Shown here: piece after piece, positions 58,103-64,000 of the stretch
Position numbering within the stretch: position 1 is the stretch's first letter
Layout of the letters: every line of letters begins with the position of its first letter
NCBI GenBank assembly: GCA_040766655.1
Contig: JAXGQB010000016.1
Span: 115,767 to 179,766, forward strand
Source of the DNA: JALOOB01 sp040766655
GTDB taxonomy: Bacteria; Chloroflexota; Anaerolineae; CG2-30-64-16
Reading direction: 5' to 3'
Length of the DNA stretch: 64,000 nucleotides
The notes under the pieces: model-generated
The model's database searches: none
What the model was told of the DNA's origin: nothing
Seen by the model: the letters and a program-made list of their open reading frames with translations, nothing else
Made by a program: the position numbers and the translations under genes

Positions 58103-61100
58103 ATGGCAACCTCTCGGCGTCTCTTCGTCCTCTATTGCTTGCTGATTGCGTTGATGATCGGCACTGCATCACAATCGGGTGCATTCGCGGCTCCCCGCTT
58201 TCAACCCCTCGACGAGGGTGGAGGGGATGCGGATAGCCGTCAGGCTGAGGCTGAGGCTCTGGCCGGCTTATTGGGATCACCAATCCAGGAGGACGACTCG
58301 CACTTCATCGCCGATACCGGTGGGGACTTGGATCAGTACCTGTTCCGAACAAACCTTCCCGATGGGAGGCTGAAATACACCATCCCCATCAAGCGCTATT
58401 ACTTCAACGCGGCCGATGCTAACATCCGCTTTGACAGCAATGGCTTCCTGACGCCCTCTGCAGCAAGCTATGCAATTAACAAAAAGATCCTTCCGGCAAC
58501 CGTACAACTGCGCATGCGTGTCTTTGACGTGGATGAAGGCGCCGCCTGGTGTCCCGAGGTGGACCTTGTCTTCGTTAACGGCAACGAGCTTCTCAAGGGG
58601 GGTCAGCACGTCCGGCTTTCAGGTGCGGATGACGTCTGGAGCGTGGTGAGCTACGATGTCCCGATCAGGCTGCTCAGGTTTCCGCAGGCCAGAGGCAACT
58701 ACACACGCCCGACGCCGGCAGCCAACGAGATAGCGATCCGGGTCGACGCGAGTAATTGCACTACCAGCGGCGGGGATCCGGCCTGGGCCGTGACTGTAGA
58801 TTACGGCATCCTGGAAATCCCCAGTCCGGTGCGGCCTGTCGTTTTTGCTCATGGTTGGACCGGGACCACCGAGTCGTTTAAGACCATCGACGATCGTTTG
58901 AAGGAGGATGGCATCCCCTCCGGCGGGCCTGCCGACCTGCGGCTGGGACTTTACCCGATTCCAGAGACAGCGAGCTGGCTGAACAGCCACATCAGGCAGA
59001 CCGCGCTGGAGTTCGGGGTCGACAAGGTCAATCTCTTCGCGCACAGCAAGGGCGGACTGGTATCTCGTCGGTCTCTGTATGATGACGGCGTGCCCGACCT
59101 GATCGAAACCCTCATCACTTTCGATACGCCTCACCACGGGACCGAATGGGCCGACAACCAGGTCCTGATGGAGGCTCTCTGTAAGTATCACAAATACCCT
59201 CTGGACGGGGAAAAGGCCAAGCTATGTTGGGAGGCGACGAAGGAGTTCTCCACCGTAAGCGTGCGCAAGACCTTCAACTACTCGGGCTGCACCTACAACC
59301 TCTTCACTGGCTGGCACAACTGCGTGCCGAACTACGTACAGCAACCCGGGGTGAACTATCGCACCTTCGCCGTCATCGGCGAAGGGATTTTTAACGTGGT
59401 CAGCCCGGATCAGAGTACCCAATATCCTTGGGACGACAATCAGGCGCCGATGCCGAGTTGGCCCGACGGCAAGTGGCGAAACGTCGACGGTGCGTGGACG
59501 GCCGACCACAGCAGCATCCTGGAACTTCCGGAATCGTATCGCTGCGCCGTCCACCTCATGGATGGCTCGCGGTACAGTTGTCCCACTCCGCCGGCCCTGG
59601 CCTCCGCAGTACAGGCCCCCTCAGAGCTAGGTGCGGCGGAGATGGCAACCCAGTTGATCATGACGCGCTTTGGCAGCCTGCCCGGATCCGGCGTGTACTC
59701 CTCCAGCGCGACGGTGGATAGCTGGTCCGGCCAACTCCTGCTGGAGGCCTACGGGAGCACGAGTCTCGACCTCACCCTGGTGGAGCCGGGGGGACGCCTG
59801 ATCACCCCGGGCCTTGCCGCGTCTGATCCATCGATCGACTACGTCGTCGATCGAGTGTTTGAGACGTACCACTATCAATATCGGATCGCCAATCCGGCCA
59901 GCGGTGCGTGGACAGCGCGTGTACAGACCGGGGGTGAGGCAGCCTTCGCGATCGTTGGGGCGGTTGCCTCGCCAGTCGTGCTGTCGGTCTCGGTCGACGC
60001 GGCGTCCTACTTCCCCGGAGACACCATCACGGCCCAGGCTGGCCTGATCCAGTCCGGCACGGCCCTGCAGGGTGGCACGATGGCCGGGCAACTCGAACAA
60101 CCGAGCGGCTCCTTCTCCTCGGTGAGCTTCTACGACAACGGAACGAATGGTGACCCACTCGCAGATGACGGTGTCTTCACTGCCCGAATGACTGCGCCCG
60201 GTGCCCAGGGGCAGCTATCGCTCCGGGTGGCGGCAGATCGCTCGATGACGCACCGGGAGACGTCAATCCTTGTCCCTGTGTCGACACAGACCGGCGAAAT
60301 CGGCAGTGTCACGAATGAATGGACCGTGGATGACGATGGGGATGGCCTGATCGATCGGGTGATGATTCAGCTGAATCTACAGGTCCTGCAAGCCGGTCAC
60401 TTCGACCTGCGAGGCACGTTGGTCGACAGCCACGGCGACTTCGTTGAGTCTGCTGAGTTCAGCACAAGAAGCCTGAGCACGGACCCGCTCAGCCAGGGGA
60501 CATACGGTGCAGTCCTGGCTTTCGACGGCCAGCAGATCTGGCAGACCGGCAAGGATGGCAGGTTCACGCTCACAAGCCTCGAGCTAAGTGACTCAACCCG
60601 GCAGGTCCTCCGGGTGGATTCGGTAGATTTGCTCTACACCACTCGCACCTATGCACGGAGTCAGTTCGAGCGCCCCGTCCTGGGGTACGAGACCGGGTTC
60701 GAGACCGCCATCGACCAGAACGGCAACGGTCGCTATGACCTCCTGACCTTCCAGCTCCGCTTCGACGTCTTGCCCACAGGCAGCTACGTCGTCAATGGCC
60801 GCCTGGTCGACCGGAACGGAGACGAGATTGCCTGGAGTTCGACCACGTTCAGTGTGCCGGTCAGCGGCGTGTATCCGGTCTCCCTATCCTTTGACGGCGC
60901 CGTTATCGGCGAGCATGGGGTTGACGGCCCCTACACCTTGAAGGATGTTAGCGTCTACGATCAGGCGGGCGCTGCCTCCGCTTACTTCGCTTCACTCGTC
61001 ACGACGCGCCCCTACACGCATTTTCAATTCGAGAACGGTGAGGCTGGCATTTACCTGCCGATGGTCCTGGTGCACGCCCTGCTTTGGCCGCCATCCACCG

Positions 61101-62044
61101 CCACGCCTACCCCGTCGCCAACACCGACAGTCAGTCCAACGCCGACCACGTCGCCCACGCCAACGCCCACACCGTCGCCGACGCCCTCCGGACCAGAGGC
61201 GCAGCTCTGGAGCGCCGTCAACTTCGGCGGCGCCAAGGTGTGGGGTGGCGCGCCCGGGTTCTCCACCGCCCCGGCTGCGGATTCGTTTTCGCTGAAGCTC
61301 CCGGCGGGGTGGTCGGCGAAGACGTGGCGGGGAGACGGTCGTACGGGCGAGGAACACTGTTGGTCCACTTCTGTGGGAAACCTGCAGGCCTTCGGCTGGC
61401 ACCAGACGATCCAGTCGATCGAGGTTTTCGATTTCGATGCATGTCCGTCGCCCGCAAGCAGTCTTGCGCCTGCCGTCCACTTGGTCGGTGCGCCTGCGAT
61501 CGATGGTGCGCTAACCGACTGGGCGGGCGTACCTGGCGTGTGGTTGGATGCCGCTCGAGCCGAGACACACGGCGGCCCTCAGCCGCTGCCCGCCGCCAGC
61601 GACGCGGCGGTCAAGCTCTTCGCTGGGTGGACTCAAAGCCACCTGTACCTGGCCAGCTACATTGTGGACGATGTGGTGATCGGCAACGAGAGCACCAGGG
61701 TGTGGGAGGATGACGACTTGGAGGTGGGCATCCAGATAGGCGGGCACGTGCGCCAGTTCGTCTTTGGCTTCGACAGGGCGCCTCTCGAACTGATCGACGG
61801 GGGAGGGCTCTTCACGCCTGCCATCACGGTGGTCACGGCACGCGTCTCTGGGGGCTGGGTAGTGGAAGCCGCCATCCCTGTTGTCGAGCTGGGCGTGCCG
61901 TCTCTGGCATCAGGCGAGACCTTCCCATTCACCTTCGGATACTGGGACGATGACGATGGCGGCGCAGGCGATTCGCACCTGATCTTGTGGGGCGAGAGCA
62001 CAAATAGCGGTCCGACGCTGTGGAAGACGATTAATTTGAACTAG
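58103..62044 (+). CDS. Large secreted lipase-like multidomain protein
   Basis: A 1313-residue exported protein (signal peptide near VLYCLLIALMIGTASQSGAFA). An alpha/beta-hydrolase lipase domain spans about 230-420 (VFAHGWTGTTESF; nucleophile Ser315 in LFAHSKGGLVSRRSLYDD; TFDTPHHGTEWAD). Beta-sandwich domains follow, including a segment like VVLSVSVDAASYFPGDTITA (about 625-740), then two similar repeats (about 740-990; TYARSQFERPV and PYTHFQFENGE). A Thr/Pro/Ser linker (about 997-1030), a crystallin-like segment (LWSAVNFGGAKVWGG, about 1033-1115) and a CBM9-like carbohydrate-binding end domain (about 1120-1313) complete it. It probably attacks lipid or ester substrates on complex polymers. GGGAG precedes ATG 58103. 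Confidence 0.78.
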   Translation: MATSRRLFVLYCLLIALMIGTASQSGAFAAPRFQPLDEGGGDADSRQAEAEALAGLLGSPIQEDDSHFIADTGGDLDQYLFRTNLPDGRLKYTIPIKRYYFNAADANIRFDSNGFLTPSAASYAINKKILPATVQLRMRVFDVDEGAAWCPEVDLVFVNGNELLKGGQHVRLSGADDVWSVVSYDVPIRLLRFPQARGNYTRPTPAANEIAIRVDASNCTTSGGDPAWAVTVDYGILEIPSPVRPVVFAHGWTGTTESFKTIDDRLKEDGIPSGGPADLRLGLYPIPETASWLNSHIRQTALEFGVDKVNLFAHSKGGLVSRRSLYDDGVPDLIETLITFDTPHHGTEWADNQVLMEALCKYHKYPLDGEKAKLCWEATKEFSTVSVRKTFNYSGCTYNLFTGWHNCVPNYVQQPGVNYRTFAVIGEGIFNVVSPDQSTQYPWDDNQAPMPSWPDGKWRNVDGAWTADHSSILELPESYRCAVHLMDGSRYSCPTPPALASAVQAPSELGAAEMATQLIMTRFGSLPGSGVYSSSATVDSWSGQLLLEAYGSTSLDLTLVEPGGRLITPGLAASDPSIDYVVDRVFETYHYQYRIANPASGAWTARVQTGGEAAFAIVGAVASPVVLSVSVDAASYFPGDTITAQAGLIQSGTALQGGTMAGQLEQPSGSFSSVSFYDNGTNGDPLADDGVFTARMTAPGAQGQLSLRVAADRSMTHRETSILVPVSTQTGEIGSVTNEWTVDDDGDGLIDRVMIQLNLQVLQAGHFDLRGTLVDSHGDFVESAEFSTRSLSTDPLSQGTYGAVLAFDGQQIWQTGKDGRFTLTSLELSDSTRQVLRVDSVDLLYTTRTYARSQFERPVLGYETGFETAIDQNGNGRYDLLTFQLRFDVLPTGSYVVNGRLVDRNGDEIAWSSTTFSVPVSGVYPVSLSFDGAVIGEHGVDGPYTLKDVSVYDQAGAASAYFASLVTTRPYTHFQFENGEAGIYLPMVLVHALLWPPSTATPTPSPTPTVSPTPTTSPTPTPTPSPTPSGPEAQLWSAVNFGGAKVWGGAPGFSTAPAADSFSLKLPAGWSAKTWRGDGRTGEEHCWSTSVGNLQAFGWHQTIQSIEVFDFDACPSPASSLAPAVHLVGAPAIDGALTDWAGVPGVWLDAARAETHGGPQPLPAASDAAVKLFAGWTQSHLYLASYIVDDVVIGNESTRVWEDDDLEVGIQIGGHVRQFVFGFDRAPLELIDGGGLFTPAITVVTARVSGGWVVEAAIPVVELGVPSLASGETFPFTFGYWDDDDGGAGDSHLILWGESTNSGPTLWKTINLN

Positions 62045-62085
62045 AGCGAGTTCTTGCAGTACAGTCGGCAAGCGCACGCGCCCGT

Positions 62086-63114
62086 TCAGGGGCGCACGAT
62101 CTGCCCGGTCTGCTCGTAATGCTCGAACACGGGCACGTGGCGCTCGATCATGTTCGCCAGCCATTGCCCCTGGTTCCGCGCGACCCAGTTGATCTTCCAG
62201 AGCAGGCGGCCGGCCTGGAACGGCTCGATGGGGTCGGCCGGCCACCCCATGTGCGCCTCGTAGCCGCGGCGGAACGCGCTCAGCAGCGCGGCGTAGCGCG
62301 TCTCGTCCGTCGCCTCGAGCAGGTCGAGCATCGCCATGGCGATGTCGTGGCTGCGGAATCCCCGGACCGTGTCCTCGAAGTCGAACGGGTGCAGGACGCC
62401 GTCGTGGAGCTTGATGTTGTCGTGCCACAGGTCGCAATGGATGACGCGGAGGTCGGCCCGGTCGATCGCGGCGTAGGCCGCTTGGACGTGCCGGTGCATG
62501 CGCTCCAGCACCGCCCGCGAGCGCGCGGGAAGCGCGAGCACCTGTTCGTGCAAGGTGGCGCCCGGCGCAACGCCCTCGCCTTCCGTGATCAGGCTCGGCT
62601 CGCCCCGTGACAGCCAGTGTTCGAAGCGGCGGCTGCTGAACCCTGCCGGCGGCGCCCACGACGCGGCGTGCGCGTGGAGCGCGGCGAACAACGCGCCCAT
62701 CTTGGCGAGGTTGTGGTCCGTGAGGTAGTGACCCAGCAGCCGGCCCGGCACCCAGCTCATCAGCGTCGCGTGCCAGGTCCCGGAGGCGCCGGGCAGATCA
62801 AGCGGCAGCACGGCCTCGCCGGAACGGGCGACAATGATGCGGGGCGCCTGAATGCCGGTGTCTCGGGCGAGGGCCTGGAGCCACATCGCCTCGGAGCGCA
62901 GGTCCTCGGGCGACCGCCATCCGGGGACGGCCAGCCGCAGCATGAAGCGCTCCCCCCGTGCCGTGGTTACCCGGTAGAGCAGGTTGGTCTCGAACGCGTG
63001 AGAGGTGAGCTCCGGTGCGTCGAGATCGTAGCCGGCCAGCGCGGCGGTCGCCAGCTCGTGCAGCCGGCGCAGCTTGCCGGCACGGGTCAGCGTGCCGTAG
63101 GGTTTCATGGTCAT
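62086..63114 (-). CDS. Aminoglycoside-phosphotransferase-like kinase (homoserine kinase II/SrkA type)
   Basis: A 342-residue protein of the APH/choline kinase superfamily. The nucleotide-binding part has ETNLLYRVTTARGERFMLRL, the catalytic loop is VIHCDLWHDNIKL and the metal motif is PFDFEDTVRG, all intact. The family includes homoserine kinase II, stress kinase SrkA and antibiotic kinases, and the sequence does not decide the substrate. ATG 63114 (MTMKPYGTL) is chosen, with ATG 63108 as alternative. The longer frame from 63177 would start inside the -10 box of the promoter at 63177-63205. Confidence 0.78.
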   Translation of the reverse strand: MTMKPYGTLTRAGKLRRLHELATAALAGYDLDAPELTSHAFETNLLYRVTTARGERFMLRLAVPGWRSPEDLRSEAMWLQALARDTGIQAPRIIVARSGEAVLPLDLPGASGTWHATLMSWVPGRLLGHYLTDHNLAKMGALFAALHAHAASWAPPAGFSSRRFEHWLSRGEPSLITEGEGVAPGATLHEQVLALPARSRAVLERMHRHVQAAYAAIDRADLRVIHCDLWHDNIKLHDGVLHPFDFEDTVRGFRSHDIAMAMLDLLEATDETRYAALLSAFRRGYEAHMGWPADPIEPFQAGRLLWKINWVARNQGQWLANMIERHVPVFEHYEQTGQIVRP

Positions 63115-63176
63115 GGTGGTGATTCCGGGATGCGCCGCGCACCGCGCGGCCCGTACGGGATGCTTGCTGGCCAACA

Positions 63177-63205
63177 TGATAACTCATTGCACTGCGGTCT
63201 GACAA
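63177..63205 (-). promoter_or_regulatory. Promoter of the APH-like kinase gene
   Basis: On the minus strand TTGTCA (63205-63200), a 17-base spacer and TTATCA (63182-63177). It implies a leader of about 55 bases before ATG 63114. Confidence 0.5.
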
Positions 63206-63255
63206 CCTCACGGGGACGGGCGTAGCGACTCTGAACTCGGTCGAAAGAGCACCGA

Positions 63256-63269
63256 AGTGCCCGGCACCT
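63256..63269. repeat. Single GTGCCCGGCAC palindrome
   Basis: AGTGCCCGGCACCT lies between the divergent kinase and glycosylase genes. It is a lone copy of the family seen at 7404-7539 and 55290-55437. Confidence 0.6.
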
Positions 63270-63345
63270 AATGATCGGCTTCCCCCGTCAACTCGGCGCG
63301 CCACGGCACGCGCATCGGGTGTATACTGCGGCGCAGGAGGTGACC

Positions 63346-64000
63346 ATGCCGGAGTATCCCGAGATTGCGGCGCGGGCGATCGAGATGAACGAGCTGCTGC
63401 CGGGCAAGACGATCGCCGGCATCGAGGTGCTGCAGCCGAAGTGCCTCAACGTGCTGCCCGAGCACTTCGTGCAGTCGCTGACGGGCGCGACGCTCTGCAC
63501 CACGGTGCAGCGCGGCAAGTGGCTGGCCACGGACACCTCGCAGGGCTGGCTCCTGTTCAACCTGGGCATGGGCGGCGAGCTGCTCCTGGTCGACCGCGCC
63601 AGCCTGCCCGGGAAGCGCCGCCTGGTGTTCGACTTCACCGATGACACGGCGCTGGCGGTCAACTTCTGGTGGTTCGGCTTCGCCCACTACCTGCCCCTGG
63701 GCCCGCTGGAGGCGCACGAGCAGCTGGCGAAACTCGGCCCGAACGTGCTCGACGTCAGCCGGGAAGATCTGCATCGTCTGCTGACGGGGCAGCGGGGCGG
63801 GGTGAAGGCGCTCCTGCTGGACCAGACGCGGCTCGCGGGCATCGGCAATGCCTACATCCACGATATCCTGTGGCTCGCGGGGATCCACCCGCTGCGCAAG
63901 GCGAACACGCTCGCCAGGGGGGAGATCGACCGGCTGTGGCAGGGGATCCAGGACGGCCTACGCCCCAGCATGGAGAAGGGGGGCGCGTTCTACGAGGTGG
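63346..64000 (+). CDS. Formamidopyrimidine-DNA glycosylase family protein (Fpg/Nei), 5' part
   Basis: The window holds the first 218 residues, and the gene runs off the end. The N-terminus PEYPEIAARAIEMNELLPGK supplies the catalytic N-terminal Pro (after Met removal) and the next Glu, as in Fpg/Nei base-excision glycosylases (usual form PELPEVE). A basic hairpin Lys (VQRGKWLA) and the helix-two-turns-helix motif GIGNAYIHDILWLAGIHPL are present. The C-terminal zinc finger would lie beyond 64000. The changed N-terminal motif suggests a divergent branch, so the preferred damaged base is uncertain. AGGAGG (63335-63340) sits 5 bases before ATG 63346, and TATACT at 63322-63327 is a possible -10 box. 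Confidence 0.85.
   Translation, partial: MPEYPEIAARAIEMNELLPGKTIAGIEVLQPKCLNVLPEHFVQSLTGATLCTTVQRGKWLATDTSQGWLLFNLGMGGELLLVDRASLPGKRRLVFDFTDDTALAVNFWWFGFAHYLPLGPLEAHEQLAKLGPNVLDVSREDLHRLLTGQRGGVKALLLDQTRLAGIGNAYIHDILWLAGIHPLRKANTLARGEIDRLWQGIQDGLRPSMEKGGAFYEV

Overview
The window reads as a high-GC Chloroflexota chromosome segment, most like Anaerolineae/Caldilineae. The reasons are the oligopeptide-type solute-binding lipoprotein with a VEVTRVV linker, Thr/Pro (TPTPT) linkers on secreted proteins, tandem SH3 lipoproteins, an SQR-DUF1641-TusE-DsrE sulfur cluster, and dispersed palindromic repeats. No phage block, CRISPR array, rRNA or tRNA gene was seen. The assignment rests on gene style only, not on a marker gene.

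Layout. 1-3.9 kb: end of mutL, then the proteostasis set tig-clpP-clpX with a structured leader in front of tig. 4-12.6 kb: TetR regulator with a B12-binding radical SAM enzyme, azlCD amino-acid exporter, ABC exporter, M50 site-2 protease with CBS domains, membrane-linked phosphodiesterase. 12.5-17.8 kb: small membrane protein, AAA ATPase-nuclease behind a double-palindrome operator, a tyrosine-recombinase homologue that has lost its catalytic residues, and a LuxR-TM-Kelch receptor in line with glgP. 20.5-27.1 kb: pseudouridine synthase, amidase, a trypsin-like protease fused to an EEP nuclease, HpaI-type aldolase, aromatic/aspartate aminotransferase. 27.3-31.2 kb: sulfur-trafficking operon led by an excisionase-HTH/PocR regulator. 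31.5-37.8 kb: three SH3 lipoproteins and a GT39-type glycosyltransferase. 37.8-48.9 kb: rlmN, then a LacI-controlled operon with an oligopeptide-family ABC importer and a GH3 beta-glucosidase (probable beta-glucoside uptake and hydrolysis). 49-51.2 kb: a chelatase gene in which an A7 slippery run, a stem-loop and an overlapping -1 frame point to programmed frameshifting that makes a ChlI-like and a ChlD-like protein from one gene. 51.2-64 kb: EamA exporter, dtd, ldh, moaX (MoaD-MoaE fusion), moaC, secreted subtilase, lipoprotein, a 1313-residue secreted lipase-like mosaic protein, an aminoglycoside-phosphotransferase-like kinase and the start of an Fpg/Nei glycosylase.

Two themes run through the window. 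First, many promoters match the sigma-70 consensus with a 17-18 bp spacer, and in four cases the start codon lies only 6-9 bases after the -10 box, suggesting leaderless mRNAs. Second, several palindromic repeat families (a GTGCCGGGCAC core; CTGAGCGG...GTCGAAG elements; clusters of unlike hairpins; a GAGGTC/GACCTC element) sit between genes and, in two cases, in frame inside coding sequences.
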